Assembly (NCBI RefSeq): GCF_007855645.1
Contig: NZ_CP042261.1
Span: forward strand, 662,501-726,500
DNA: 64,000 nt
Direction: 5' to 3'
Origin: Qingshengfaniella alkalisoli
GTDB lineage: Bacteria; Pseudomonadota; Alphaproteobacteria; Rhodobacterales; Rhodobacteraceae
This document shows, in pieces, positions 9,504 through 20,936 of this stretch. Each line of letters begins with the position of its first letter. Positions within the stretch are counted from its first letter, which is position 1. Position numbers and translations under genes: made by a program. The notes under the pieces were generated by a model. That model made no database searches, had not been told where the DNA came from, and saw only the letters and a list, made by a program, of their open reading frames with translations.

Positions 9504-11155
9504 CCGAACGCCTCTACATCTTCGACACCACGCTTCGCGACGGGCAGCAGACGCAAGGGGTGCAGTTCTCCACCCCGGAAAAGACCAAGATTGCTGAAGT
9601 CTTGGATCGACTTGGCGTTGATTACATCGAAGGGGGCTGGCCGGGCGCGAATCCGACCGACAGTGAATTCTTCGATAGCCGCCCCCAGACCCGCGCGACC
9701 TTTACCGCATTCGGCATGACCAAGCGCGCCGGGCGGTCGGCGGAAAATGACGATGTTTTGGCGGGTGTGCTGAACGCGGGCACGCCAGCCGTTTGCCTGG
9801 TTGGCAAGACGCATGATTTCCACGTCACCAAGGCGTTGGGAATCGGCTTGGACGAGAACCTCGGCAACATCGCTCAATCGGTCGCGCATCTCGTGGCGCA
9901 GGGGCGCGAGGCGTTGTTTGACGCGGAACATTTCTTCGATGGCTACAAGGCCAACCCGGACTATGCGCTGAAATGCCTGCATGCGGCGTTTGAAGCCGGT
10001 GCGCGCTGGATCGTGCTGTGCGACACCAATGGCGGCACGCTGCCGGCCGAGATCGGTGCGATCACCCGCGCCGTGATTGACAGCGGAATTCCGGGTGGCC
10101 ATCTAGGCATCCACACCCATGACGATACGGGCAATGCGGTCGCGAACACGCTAGCAGCGGTGGATGCGGGAGCGCGGCAGGTACAAGGCACGCTGAACGG
10201 GTTGGGCGAGCGTTGCGGCAATGCCAATCTGACGACGCTGATCCCGACGCTGCTGCTGAAGGAGCCTTACGCATCCACCTTCGAGATCGGGGTCAGCCAT
10301 GACGCGCTGGCGGGGCTGACACGGGCCTCGCGGATGCTTGATGATATCCTGAACCGCGTGCCGTTGAAGTCGCTGCCCTATGTCGGATCGTCGGCGTTTG
10401 CGCATAAGGCGGGGCTGCATGCCTCGGCTATCCTGAAAGACCCGTCGACCTATGAACATGTCGATCCGTCGGTGGTGGGCAACAGCCGCATCGTGCCCAT
10501 GTCCAACCAGGCCGGTCAGTCCAATCTGCGCCGTCGGCTGTCGGAGGCGGGGCTGGAGGTTGCTCCCGGTGATCCCGCGCTTGCCCGTATTCTGGACACG
10601 GTGAAGGAACGCGAGGCGCAGGGCTATTCCTACGACACGGCGCAAGCCAGCTTCGAGTTGGTCGCCCGGGAAGAGCTTGGCCAGAAGCCCGACTTCTTCG
10701 AGGTCAAGCGCTACAAGGTCACGGTCGAGCGGCGCAAGAACAAGTACAACAAGATGGTCAGCCTGTCGGAAGCGGTCATTGTCGTGAAGATCGGTGATGA
10801 GAAGCTGCTCTCCGTCTCGGAAAGCATGGACGAACAGGGTGGCGACCGTGGACCCGTGAATGCATTGTCCAAGGCGCTGGCGAAGGATCTGGGGCCGTAT
10901 CAGGACTATATCGAGGATCTGCGGCTCGTGGACTTCAAGGTGCGCATCACCGATGGTGGCACCGAGGCCGTCACGCGCGTCATCATCGACAGCGAAGACG
11001 GGCAGGGGCGGCGCTGGTCTACCGTGGGCGTCTCTGCCAATATAATTGACGCGGCCTTCGATGCGCTGCTTGATGCGATTACGTGGAAGCTGATCCGCGA
11101 CGGGGCAAAACCCGTCTCCAAGGTTGTGCCTTTGCAGGGCGCGGATATCCGGTGA
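9500..11155 (+). CDS. cimA: (R)-citramalate synthase
   Basis: CimA condenses pyruvate and acetyl-CoA to citramalate, the threonine-independent route to isoleucine. The 551-residue protein starts with a TIM barrel carrying [15 protein letters not shown] (the metal-binding, HMGL-like motif) and [15 protein letters not shown]. The C-terminal third is a LeuA-type allosteric domain, which in characterised enzymes binds isoleucine. The extra spacing and [11 protein letters not shown] separate it from 2-isopropylmalate synthase. It overlaps cysS upstream and the next gene downstream, each by four bases. Confidence 0.93.
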   Translation: MTERLYIFDTTLRDGQQTQGVQFSTPEKTKIAEVLDRLGVDYIEGGWPGANPTDSEFFDSRPQTRATFTAFGMTKRAGRSAENDDVLAGVLNAGTPAVCLVGKTHDFHVTKALGIGLDENLGNIAQSVAHLVAQGREALFDAEHFFDGYKANPDYALKCLHAAFEAGARWIVLCDTNGGTLPAEIGAITRAVIDSGIPGGHLGIHTHDDTGNAVANTLAAVDAGARQVQGTLNGLGERCGNANLTTLIPTLLLKEPYASTFEIGVSHDALAGLTRASRMLDDILNRVPLKSLPYVGSSAFAHKAGLHASAILKDPSTYEHVDPSVVGNSRIVPMSNQAGQSNLRRRLSEAGLEVAPGDPALARILDTVKEREAQGYSYDTAQASFELVAREELGQKPDFFEVKRYKVTVERRKNKYNKMVSLSEAVIVVKIGDEKLLSVSESMDEQGGDRGPVNALSKALAKDLGPYQDYIEDLRLVDFKVRITDGGTEAVTRVIIDSEDGQGRRWSTVGVSANIIDAAFDALLDAITWKLIRDGAKPVSKVVPLQGADIR

Positions 11156-11916
11156 GCCTGCAAGCTTGCGCCAACCTGCTGCAAAAGGGTGATCCCGACC
11201 GGTTTCGTGTGGCCATGGCCGCGCCGGTCGAGGCCCGCAAGATCCTGCTGCCGCTCTTTGCGTTCAATCTGGAGATCTCCCGCGCCCCATGGGTCACGCA
11301 GGAACCGCAGATCGCCGAGATACGCCTGCAATGGTGGCGCGACTCGCTGGATCAGATTGCTGGCGGCGGTCCTGTGCGTATGCATGAGGTTGTCACACCG
11401 ATGTCGAAGGTGCTGGATGCAGAGGGCGCAGCAGTTCTCGACAAGCTGATCGCTGCGCGGCGTTGGGACGTCTATACCGATCCGTTCGAAGACCAGACGC
11501 ATTTCGACGACTACATCACTGCGACGTCTGGGCACCTGATGTGGGTCGCCGCACGGGCGCTTGGCGCTGCGAAAAGCGATCCGGTTTACAAGCTGGCATG
11601 GGGTTCCGGTGTGGCCGCACTGCTGATGGCGATTCCCGATCTTGAAGCGCGCGGTCGCAAGCCCTTGGTCGACGGGCGCCCGGAGGCTGTGCGCGATTTG
11701 GCTGAACGGGCCATGGCCAACATGCGTGACGCGCGCGCGCAACGCAGAGAGGTGCCGAGTTCCGCCGCTCCGGCGTTGATGACGGCTTGGCGTGCAAGCG
11801 ACGTACTGAAACGAGCCGCGAAACATCCGCATTCTGTCAAAGATGGTTTGCTGGACAGCTCCGACGCCCGCAAGAAAGCGCTGCTTATTTGGCGTAGCAT
11901 GACGAAACGTTGGTAA
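11152..11916 (+). CDS. Squalene/phytoene synthase family protein, NDUFAF6-like
   Basis: The 254-residue protein starts at a GTG that overlaps the cimA stop (GTGA). It belongs to the squalene/phytoene synthase fold: LFAFNLEISRAPW near residue 40, then LQWWRDSLDQ. The aspartate-rich motifs that bind prenyl diphosphate in true synthases (DxxxD) are not present in standard form. This fits the NDUFAF6/C8orf38-like branch, whose mitochondrial member assists complex I assembly. Prenyl synthase activity is therefore doubtful. The gene converges on the MFS gene with a 3-base gap. Confidence 0.72.
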   Translation: MSLQACANLLQKGDPDRFRVAMAAPVEARKILLPLFAFNLEISRAPWVTQEPQIAEIRLQWWRDSLDQIAGGGPVRMHEVVTPMSKVLDAEGAAVLDKLIAARRWDVYTDPFEDQTHFDDYITATSGHLMWVAARALGAAKSDPVYKLAWGSGVAALLMAIPDLEARGRKPLVDGRPEAVRDLAERAMANMRDARAQRREVPSSAAPALMTAWRASDVLKRAAKHPHSVKDGLLDSSDARKKALLIWRSMTKRW

Positions 11917-11919
11917 CCG

Positions 11920-13146
11920 CTACCGCCGTTCTTTCGGCAGGAAGCGCAGCCAGATCAGAGACGCTCCCGCCAGTGTCAGCAACGGCACCATCGCCAGATT
12001 GACCGACGTCCAGCCTTGTACGACGCTGCCGCCTGAGCAGTTCATCAGCCCGCCAGATGCAAGTGACGCCAGCGTGACGCAGCCAAATACCAACGCGTCG
12101 TTCATGCCCTGAACGCGTCCGCGTTCCTCCGGTGAATGCGCCGCCGACAGCATTGCAGTCGCCCCGATGAAGCCGAAATTCCAGCCGATCCCCAGCAGGA
12201 CAAGCGCCACGAAGAAGTTGTCCAACTCGACCCCTTGTAACGCGACTACGCCCGCGCCAGCCAAAACCATCAGCCCAACCGTGACGATGCGCTCTGCTCC
12301 GAAACGGGCGATCAGATGGCCGGTGAAGAAGCTCGGCGCGAACATGGCGAGGACATGGCCCGTGACAATATCGGCGGCGTTGCCTTCGGTGAAACCGCAG
12401 CCAACCACGGCCAGCGGCGTCGACGTCATCACGAGGTTCATCAGCGCATAGGACACCATCGCACAGATGATGGCGACGGCGATGCGGGGCGTTTTCAGCA
12501 GGTCAAGCCGCGTGCGCCCCGATGGCGCTCCATCCCCGGGTGTGGGCGGCTTTGGAATGTCGAGCGCCAGAAACAGCATCATCCCAAGCAGGTTGATCCC
12601 CATTGCAACCAGATAGGTCCCCAGAAATGGCACGACGAACATCATGCTCGTGACCTTTACCAGTTGCGGGCCGAGTATGGCGGACACCAGACCGCCGGCC
12701 ATCACGTAGCTGATCGCCTTGGGGCGAAAGCTGTCGCTTGCCGTGTCCGCCGCGGCGAAGCGGTAAAAGCCCTGCGCCGACATATAGATACCGGTCAAGT
12801 AGGATCCGATCAGAAACAGTGCGAAGGATGACTGTATCAACCCGATCATTCCGATCAACGATCCCAGCATCCCGCCGCCTGCACCGATCAGGAACCCTGC
12901 GCGGCGACCGATCTTCTGCATCAGGCTGCTCAGCCATGGCGCGGTCGTCATGGACCCGAAGACGATCATCGAAATCGGCAGCGTCGCGAGACAGGGGGTC
13001 GGAGCCAGCATCTGGCCCGCGAGGCCACCGACCACGAAGATCATTGTGATCTGGCTGCCCAACACGGCTTGCGCTGCGACCAGAATGGCCACATTGCGCT
13101 TGGCGCGGTCGGGTGCGCTGCTGATGGTGTCGTTGATGTTACTCAT
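11920..13146 (-). CDS. Major facilitator superfamily (MFS) transporter
   Basis: This 408-residue protein has about twelve hydrophobic segments in two halves. The loop between helices 2 and 3 reads WLSSLMQKIGRRAGFLIGAGGG, a variant of the MFS motif A region. The best resemblance is to uncharacterised drug- or solute-transport MFS proteins (YbfB/UMF-like); the substrate cannot be told. No regulator gene is adjacent. The glycosylase gene is divergent across a 95-base gap, which must contain both promoters. Confidence 0.85.
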   Translation of the reverse strand: MSNINDTISSAPDRAKRNVAILVAAQAVLGSQITMIFVVGGLAGQMLAPTPCLATLPISMIVFGSMTTAPWLSSLMQKIGRRAGFLIGAGGGMLGSLIGMIGLIQSSFALFLIGSYLTGIYMSAQGFYRFAAADTASDSFRPKAISYVMAGGLVSAILGPQLVKVTSMMFVVPFLGTYLVAMGINLLGMMLFLALDIPKPPTPGDGAPSGRTRLDLLKTPRIAVAIICAMVSYALMNLVMTSTPLAVVGCGFTEGNAADIVTGHVLAMFAPSFFTGHLIARFGAERIVTVGLMVLAGAGVVALQGVELDNFFVALVLLGIGWNFGFIGATAMLSAAHSPEERGRVQGMNDALVFGCVTLASLASGGLMNCSGGSVVQGWTSVNLAMVPLLTLAGASLIWLRFLPKERR

Positions 13147-13241
13147 ATCAACCGCTTAACGCGTGTCAGAGGTAAACGGAAGATGCGTTGCCTCCAGGTT
13201 GCGGCTGTGGTGTGGTGCCATCGGCAAGGACAGGATGAGGT

Positions 13242-13871
13242 ATGGACGAGCGGATCATCATGACACCCGGTTGCGTCGCGGAGGGTGCCGAATGGCTGGC
13301 GCGACGAGAGCCGCGCTTCGCGGAAGCGCTGGAGCAGACTGGTCCGCTTCCGTTGCGCCGCAACAGGGATGGGTTCGAACCGCTTCTGAGCGCGATCGTC
13401 AGCCAGCAGGTCTCTGTCGCCGCAGCAGATGCCATCTGGGGGCGGTTGAAAGCAGCCAAGCTGACAGGCCCGCGCAAGATCATGTGGGCCAGCGAGGAAG
13501 AACTGCGCGCCTGTGGTCTGTCACGCCAGAAGGTTCGTTATGCCAAAGCGCTGGCCGAGGCTCGGCTCCAATACGCCGCGATGCGCGAAGCAGCCTGTGA
13601 AGAGGTCATTGCAAGCCTTGTCGAAGTGCCGGGCATCGGGCGTTGGACGGCAGAAATTTACGCGATGTTTTCTCTGGGGCGTGCCGATGTGTTTGCCCCG
13701 GCCGATCTGGCCCTGCAGGAATCGGCACGAATTCTGTTTGGGCTGGACGCGCGACCTACTGAGAAGCAACTGCGACTCATGGCGGAAGACTGGTCGCCCT
13801 GGCGTGCTGTTGCGGCGCGGCTGCTATGGGCCTACTACCGCGTGGCAAAGGACAGAGAGGGTATCAGATGA
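13242..13871 (+). CDS. DNA-3-methyladenine glycosylase II (HhH-GPD family)
   Basis: This base-excision repair enzyme removes alkylated purines. It has 209 residues with a helix-hairpin-helix core: VPGIGRWTAEIYAMFSLGRA, then DVFAPADLALQE, where the Asp in the ADL segment is the expected catalytic residue. It is the compact bacterial form without the N-terminal domain of E. coli AlkA. The stop overlaps the start of the esterase gene (ATGA). No adaptive-response regulator (Ada) is nearby. Confidence 0.9.
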   Translation: MDERIIMTPGCVAEGAEWLARREPRFAEALEQTGPLPLRRNRDGFEPLLSAIVSQQVSVAAADAIWGRLKAAKLTGPRKIMWASEEELRACGLSRQKVRYAKALAEARLQYAAMREAACEEVIASLVEVPGIGRWTAEIYAMFSLGRADVFAPADLALQESARILFGLDARPTEKQLRLMAEDWSPWRAVAARLLWAYYRVAKDREGIR

Positions 13872-14536
13872 CGCGTATTCTGGAATACGGGCGCACACCG
13901 GCACAATCGGGACAAACCAAATCTGTTGTCGTGTTCCTGCATGGCTACGGGGCAAACGGTGCCGACCTGCTGGGCCTGTCCGAGCCGTTGGCACCGCATC
14001 TGCCGGATACCGTTTTCATCGCGCCCGACGCGCCTGAACAAAGCGCCGCCAATCCGATGGGATTTCAGTGGTTTCCCATTCCCTGGATTGACGGGTCCAG
14101 TGAAGAGGTCGCACAGCAGGGGATGCTGGCTGCCGCCGATGATCTGAATGCGTTTCTTGACGGTATTATTGAAGAAGAGGGCATAAGCCCTTCCCAACTG
14201 GTGCTTTTCGGGTTCTCTCAGGGCACCATGATTAGCCTGCATGTCGCGCCACGTCGTACGGATCCTGTTGCCGGCGTTGTTGGTTTCTCCGGTCGCTTGC
14301 TCGCTCCGGAATTGCTGGAAGACGAGGTTGTGAGCAAGCCGCCAGTGCTTCTCGTCCACGGTGATCAGGATGATGTCGTGCCGCCGCAATCCCTTCCCGA
14401 AGCAGCGAATGCGCTGACCGCGGCAGGTTTCGATGTCTATGCCCATGTCATGAAAGGCACTGCACATGGCATTGCGCCGGACGGGTTGAACGTGGCGCTG
14501 GCCTTCATGCGGGATCGACTGGGCTTGGATAACTGA
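13868..14536 (+). CDS. Alpha/beta hydrolase, phospholipase/carboxylesterase family
   Basis: The 222-residue alpha/beta hydrolase fits the Abhydrolase_2 (YpfH / carboxylesterase) family. The oxyanion region is VFLHGYGANG (22-31), the nucleophile is Ser117 in GFSQG, the acid is probably Asp169 in HGDQDDVVP and the catalytic histidine is His200. It is a soluble cytoplasmic enzyme acting on short esters or lysophospholipids; the natural substrate is unknown. Translation is coupled to the glycosylase gene by a 4-base overlap. Confidence 0.87.
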   Translation: MTRILEYGRTPAQSGQTKSVVVFLHGYGANGADLLGLSEPLAPHLPDTVFIAPDAPEQSAANPMGFQWFPIPWIDGSSEEVAQQGMLAAADDLNAFLDGIIEEEGISPSQLVLFGFSQGTMISLHVAPRRTDPVAGVVGFSGRLLAPELLEDEVVSKPPVLLVHGDQDDVVPPQSLPEAANALTAAGFDVYAHVMKGTAHGIAPDGLNVALAFMRDRLGLDN

Positions 14537-14707
14537 TCGCAGCGTCATATCCTCGTCACAGATCTGCTGTAACTCTGCGCGCGACGGCATCCACATTTGC
14601 GGGCTTGCGCGAGGTTAACCGCGATATATAGTGGAAGCAACAGCCGGGGCGGGTCGTCGCGTCCTGGGGTCGAATCGGGCAGACAGGGCAGGGTCGGAGT
14701 CGCTGAA

Positions 14708-15292
14708 GTGAACGTGGAATTCAGAACCAGTTTCGTCAGGGAGCCAAACAGTCTCAGGCACCATCCGGCGCTTGTGCTGAATGCGGATTACCGACCGCTA
14801 TCCTATTATCCGCTTTCGCTTTGGCCGTGGCAGGAAGCGATCAAGGCGGCTTTCCTGGACCGGGTGAACATCATCGCCGAGTATGACGAAGTTGTCCGAA
14901 GCCCGAGTACCGTAATTCGAATACCGTCGGTCGTCGTTCTGAAAGATTACGTAAAACCTCAAAAGCGCGTGGCCTTCACGCGCTTTAATTTATTTCTAAG
15001 GGACGAATTTTCCTGCCAGTACTGCGGCTCCAAGGGCGATCTTACCTTCGATCATGTGATCCCGCGCGCACGTGGCGGCATCACAAGCTGGGAGAACGTC
15101 GTTGCAGCCTGTGGTCGGTGCAATCTGAAAAAGGGTTCCAAGACGCTGCGCCAGTCGGGGATGCACTTGCGAAAGGTGCCGGGACAGCCCAGTTCCGAAC
15201 AACTGCGCAATATGGGTCGGAAGTTTCCGCCCAACTACCTGCACGACAGCTGGATCGACTTCCTTTATTGGGACGCCGAACTGGATCATTGA
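14708..15292 (+). CDS. HNH endonuclease family protein
   Basis: This 194-residue protein starts at a GTG (14708) with GGAG 8 bases upstream. A longer frame back to 14597 lacks a ribosome binding site and looks non-coding. The N-terminal half contains LVLNADYRPLSYYPLSLWPW, conserved in a housekeeping group of alphaproteobacterial HNH proteins. The HNH module follows: C103-x2-C106, DH at 115-116, and C135-x2-C138. The four cysteines bind a structural zinc. There is no restriction or phage context, so it is more likely a chromosomal housekeeping nuclease than a mobile one. Confidence 0.88.
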   Translation: MNVEFRTSFVREPNSLRHHPALVLNADYRPLSYYPLSLWPWQEAIKAAFLDRVNIIAEYDEVVRSPSTVIRIPSVVVLKDYVKPQKRVAFTRFNLFLRDEFSCQYCGSKGDLTFDHVIPRARGGITSWENVVAACGRCNLKKGSKTLRQSGMHLRKVPGQPSSEQLRNMGRKFPPNYLHDSWIDFLYWDAELDH

Positions 15293-15447
15293 TTCGGGAC
15301 GCCGCTTTGCTCCGGTCATTCACCTGTGAAAATCTGCGGCCAACATGGCGCAGCCCGTTGTGAAATTGCGTCTTCGTGATAGTAGTTAGCGCAAACATTT
15401 CGCCGCGCTCGCCCTTGAGGCGGCGGGTTCAGACAGGACGGTAGCCT

Positions 15448-16902
15448 ATGGTTTCACGGATCATTCCCGTTGATACATTCGATCTGGTCATTTTCGGCGG
15501 CACGGGGGATCTGGCACGACGCAAGATTCTGCCGGGTCTTTTCCGGCGCTACCGCTCTGGCCAGATGCCTGAAGCCGCACGGATCATCGGGGTCGCGCGA
15601 TCCGACATGGCGGCGGATGATTTCCGGCAGCAGATCGGCCAGGCGCTGGAGGAGTTTGTCGAGGAAGGCAAACGTTCCGCCAACGACATCGCGGGCTTTC
15701 TGGCGCATCTGGATTATGTCCGTGTAGACGCCAAAGGCACAGATGGCTGGGGTGAATTGAAAGGCAAGCTGCGGGATGAGGCGGTGCGCGCCTTCTATTT
15801 CTCGGTGGCGCCCGGTCTGTTCGGGGACATCGCGCGGGGGCTGCACAAGCACGGGCTTGCGCATGATGAAACGCGGATCGTGGTAGAGAAACCCTTCGGT
15901 CACGATCTGGAATCGGCGAAAGAACTCAATGCGGGGCTTGCCAAGTATTTTGACGAGCATCAGGTCTACCGCATCGATCACTATCTCGGAAAAGAAACGG
16001 TTCAGAACCTGATGGCCGTCCGGTTCGGCAACATCCTGTTTGAACCGTTGTGGAACGCGCAGTTCATCGACCATGTACAGATCACCGTCGCTGAAACTGT
16101 GGGCGTTGGTGGGCGCGGCAGCTACTATGACAAATCCGGTGCGATGCGCGACATGATCCAGAATCACCTGATGCAGTTGCTGTGCCTGATCGCGATGGAG
16201 CCGCCGTCGAAATTCGATCCCGACGCGGTGCGCGATGAGAAGCTGAAGGTCATTCGGGCGCTGGAACCTGTCGCCAAGAACGATGTCGTTCGGGGGCAAT
16301 ATGTCGGCAATGATGCGGTTGCGGACTACATCGATGACGTGGAGAACCCGGACAGCGCGACGGAAAGCTTTATCGCGCTAAAATTGCATCTGGCGAACTG
16401 GCGTTGGGCGGGAACGCCGTTCTATGTCCGCACAGGAAAACGTCTTCGCGCGCGGATGTCGGAAATCGTGATCCGCTTCAAGGAAACGCCGCATTCCATT
16501 TTCGGGGCGGACTCTGGCAGCAAGGCCAATGAACTGGCAATCCGTCTGCAACCGAACGAGGGCATGGACCTTCGGGTCACGATCAAGGAACCGGGACCGG
16601 GGGGTATGCGTCTTGTCGATGTGCCGCTGGACATGACCTTCGCCGAAGCGTTGGGGCCGGAGGCCAGCGAGGTTCCCGATGCCTATGAGCGTCTCATCAT
16701 GGATGTGATCCGCGGCAATCAGACCCTGTTCATGCGCGGGGATGAGGTTGAAGCGGCCTGGGCATGGGCCGATCCGGTGATTGCGGCTTGGGAAGACAAC
16801 AATGACAAGCCGCGCGCCTATGATGCTGGATCGTCGGGGCCGGAGGATTCACTGGCGCTGCTGCATCGCGACGGACGACGCTGGCGGGAGATCAAGGTAT
16901 GA
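15448..16902 (+). CDS. zwf: Glucose-6-phosphate 1-dehydrogenase
   Basis: Zwf oxidises glucose-6-phosphate to 6-phosphogluconolactone and produces NAD(P)H. It is the entry to the Entner-Doudoroff and oxidative pentose phosphate routes. The 484-residue protein has the nucleotide fold FGGTGDLARRK near the start and the substrate/catalytic motif YRIDHYLGKETVQN. It overlaps pgl by four bases (ATGA), and pgi follows after one base, so zwf-pgl-pgi form one operon. No edd or eda gene is in the window. Confidence 0.97.
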   Translation: MVSRIIPVDTFDLVIFGGTGDLARRKILPGLFRRYRSGQMPEAARIIGVARSDMAADDFRQQIGQALEEFVEEGKRSANDIAGFLAHLDYVRVDAKGTDGWGELKGKLRDEAVRAFYFSVAPGLFGDIARGLHKHGLAHDETRIVVEKPFGHDLESAKELNAGLAKYFDEHQVYRIDHYLGKETVQNLMAVRFGNILFEPLWNAQFIDHVQITVAETVGVGGRGSYYDKSGAMRDMIQNHLMQLLCLIAMEPPSKFDPDAVRDEKLKVIRALEPVAKNDVVRGQYVGNDAVADYIDDVENPDSATESFIALKLHLANWRWAGTPFYVRTGKRLRARMSEIVIRFKETPHSIFGADSGSKANELAIRLQPNEGMDLRVTIKEPGPGGMRLVDVPLDMTFAEALGPEASEVPDAYERLIMDVIRGNQTLFMRGDEVEAAWAWADPVIAAWEDNNDKPRAYDAGSSGPEDSLALLHRDGRRWREIKV

Positions 16903-17573
16903 AATTCAAAGAATACCCCGACAGGGACATGATGATGATCGATTTGGCCAATGCGTTGGCAGGTGAATTGAATCAGGCGCTGTCCGGTCATGATGCGGTC
17001 AGTTTTGCAGTTCCGGGCGGCACGACGCCCGGTCCGGTCTTCGATACGCTGGCTGCCGTTGATCTGGACTGGGACCGGGTCACGGTCATGCTGACAGATG
17101 AACGCTGGGTGCCCGAGGATTCGAAGCGCTCCAACACGAAACTGGTGAAGGAGCGCTTGCTGACCGACAAGGCCGCCGCAGCACAGTTTCTGCCATTTTA
17201 TACCGGCGAGAATAGCGCCGACGATGCAATGGCCGATCTGGCCGATCGGGTCGCTCCGCATCTGCCCCTGTCCGTCTGTCTGCTGGGGATGGGGGCGGAT
17301 ATGCACACGGCGTCCCTTTTTCCGGGCGCTGACCGCTTGGGCGAGGCGCTGGCGGCTGACGCGCCCCATGTCCTGCCGATGCGCGCAGACGGTGCGCCGG
17401 AGCCGCGCATTACGCTGACGGCGCCCGTGTTGCGTGGTGCGATGTCACTGCACGTCGTCATCACTGGTGCCGAGAAACGCAAAGCGTTGGAACGCGCCCG
17501 CGAGTTGGATGATCCGGCGCAAGCACCTGTTTGCGTGGTGCTAAAAGACGCAACAGTACACTGGGCGGAGTAA
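16899..17573 (+). CDS. pgl: 6-phosphogluconolactonase
   Basis: Pgl hydrolyses the lactone made by Zwf to 6-phosphogluconate. The 224-residue protein is of the DevB/NagB-like type. It carries [16 protein letters not shown], then [15 protein letters not shown], and [16 protein letters not shown], the family's conserved substrate-site segments. It sits between zwf (4-base overlap) and pgi (1-base gap). Confidence 0.95.
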   Translation: MKFKEYPDRDMMMIDLANALAGELNQALSGHDAVSFAVPGGTTPGPVFDTLAAVDLDWDRVTVMLTDERWVPEDSKRSNTKLVKERLLTDKAAAAQFLPFYTGENSADDAMADLADRVAPHLPLSVCLLGMGADMHTASLFPGADRLGEALAADAPHVLPMRADGAPEPRITLTAPVLRGAMSLHVVITGAEKRKALERARELDDPAQAPVCVVLKDATVHWAE

Positions 17574-17574
17574 T

Positions 17575-19188
17575 ATGGACGACATCTGGGGAAAGCTCGC
17601 CGCGCATCGCGAGGCGACAATGGAAATTTCCTTGCTATCTCGGTTTGAGCAGGACACGGACCGTGCCGCCCGGTTTTCGGCGAAACTGGGCGAGATGCTG
17701 TTCGACTATTCCAAGACCAGTCTCGATGATCAGGCGCTGGCGCATTTGATCGAACTTGCAGACGCGGCCGGTGTCGCGCTGAAGCGCGATGCCATGTTTG
17801 CCGGGGAGAAGATCAACGAAACGGAGGGCAGGGCCGTTCTGCATACGGCGCTGCGCAACCTGGATACTTCGGTTACTGTTGACGGCGAAGATGTCATGCC
17901 GGAAGTGCGCGACACGCTTACGCGGATGGAGGCGTTTTCGAATGATGTTCGCACGGGCGCCTTTGCGGGCCAGGGTGGCAAAATCACGGATGTTGTGAAC
18001 ATTGGCATTGGCGGGTCGGATCTGGGTCCGGCTATGGCGGCGATTGCGCTATCCCCATATCACGACGGGCCAAGGCTGCATTTCGTGTCGAATGTCGATG
18101 GTGCGCAGATCGCCGAAACACTGGCTGACCTGGATCCGACAACGACGCTGGTCATCGTGGCGTCCAAGACCTTTACCACTATCGAGACGATGACCAACGC
18201 GAAGACAGCGCGGGACTGGATGGCAAAAGCCGTTACAGACCCGGCGGCGCAATTTGCCGCCGTTTCTACCGCGCAGGATAAGACGGCCGCGTTTGGCATC
18301 TCACCAGAGCGGGTGTTCGGCTTCGCTGATTGGGTTGGCGGGCGCTATTCGATGTGGGGACCCATTGGTCTGAGCCTGATGATCGGCATCGGTATCGAAA
18401 ATTTCCGCGCGTTTTTGCAAGGCGGTGCCGAGATGGACCAGCATTTCCGCGACGCGGAGTTTTCTGAAAACCTGCCCGTCCTGCTGGCTCTGGCAGGTAT
18501 CTGGCACCACCAGATTTGCGGGTATGGCACACGCGCTGTGCTGCCCTATGACCAGCGACTATCCCGTTTGCCCGCCTATCTTCAGCAGCTTGAAATGGAG
18601 AGCAATGGCAAGTCGGTCGCGATGGATGGCACGACGCTAGGCATGCAGTCGGGCCCGATTGTGTGGGGCGAGCCGGGCACCAATGGCCAGCACGCGTTCT
18701 ACCAACTGATTCATCAGGGCACGGCAGTCGTGCCGTGCGAATTTCTGGTGGCAGCGGAAGGTCATGAACCGGATCTGGTACATCAGCACCAGCTTCTTGT
18801 TGCGAACTGTCTCGCGCAGTCCGAGGCGCTGATGCGTGGCCGGTCGCTGGGCGAGGCCCGCAAACTGATGGCTGACAAGGGTTTTGAGGGTGCGGAATTG
18901 GAGCGCCAGTCGCGGCATCGTGTCTTTGCCGGAAACCGTCCCTCGACAACGCTGGCCTACCCCAAGCTGACGCCCGCGATGCTGGGACGGATCATCGCGC
19001 TGTATGAGCACCGTGTCTTCGTGGAAGGCGTGATACTTGGGATCAATTCCTATGACCAATGGGGCGTCGAGCTGGGCAAGGAACTGGCCACCGCGCTTGG
19101 CCCCATCGTTGCCGGGGATCAGGACACCGGCGGCAAGGATGGATCGACCGCGATGCTTGTCGATTTTGTCAAAGCAAACCGCGGCTGA
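17575..19188 (+). CDS. pgi: Glucose-6-phosphate isomerase
   Basis: Pgi interconverts glucose-6-phosphate and fructose-6-phosphate. The 537-residue protein carries the signatures [30 protein letters not shown] and, near the C-terminus, [14 protein letters not shown]. It is the last gene of the zwf-pgl-pgi operon and ends just before a perfect hairpin shared with the convergent eno gene. In an organism relying on the Entner-Doudoroff pathway this enzyme would let fructose-6-phosphate be recycled. Confidence 0.97.
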   Translation: MDDIWGKLAAHREATMEISLLSRFEQDTDRAARFSAKLGEMLFDYSKTSLDDQALAHLIELADAAGVALKRDAMFAGEKINETEGRAVLHTALRNLDTSVTVDGEDVMPEVRDTLTRMEAFSNDVRTGAFAGQGGKITDVVNIGIGGSDLGPAMAAIALSPYHDGPRLHFVSNVDGAQIAETLADLDPTTTLVIVASKTFTTIETMTNAKTARDWMAKAVTDPAAQFAAVSTAQDKTAAFGISPERVFGFADWVGGRYSMWGPIGLSLMIGIGIENFRAFLQGGAEMDQHFRDAEFSENLPVLLALAGIWHHQICGYGTRAVLPYDQRLSRLPAYLQQLEMESNGKSVAMDGTTLGMQSGPIVWGEPGTNGQHAFYQLIHQGTAVVPCEFLVAAEGHEPDLVHQHQLLVANCLAQSEALMRGRSLGEARKLMADKGFEGAELERQSRHRVFAGNRPSTTLAYPKLTPAMLGRIIALYEHRVFVEGVILGINSYDQWGVELGKELATALGPIVAGDQDTGGKDGSTAMLVDFVKANRG

Positions 19189-19193
19189 CTGGA

Positions 19194-19218
19194 TGCCTCC
19201 GCCCACTGGGCGGAGGCA
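19194..19218. terminator. Hairpin between convergent pgi and eno, probable bidirectional terminator
   Basis: The arms TGCCTCCGCCC and GGGCGGAGGCA are perfectly complementary over 11 bases with a 3-base loop (ACT). It begins 5 bases after the pgi stop and ends 6 bases before the eno stop. No clear T-run follows on either side, so it may work as a weak terminator or as a 3' end stabiliser for both messages. Confidence 0.6.
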
Positions 19219-19224
19219 CAAGGC

Positions 19225-20880
<1,656 letters not shown>

Positions 20881-20908
20881 AGCCCGCCAGAGCGTGGCTC
20901 GGCGGGCT
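20881..20908 (-). terminator. Rho-independent terminator of rpoD
   Basis: The arms AGCCCGCC and GGCGGGCT are perfect over 8 bases with a 12-base loop, and on the minus strand TTATT follows. It lies 29 bases after the rpoD stop, the right place to end the dnaG-rpoD message. Confidence 0.65.
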
Positions 20909-20936
20909 CGAGTATAGTGATCTGTGCGCCTCTCGA

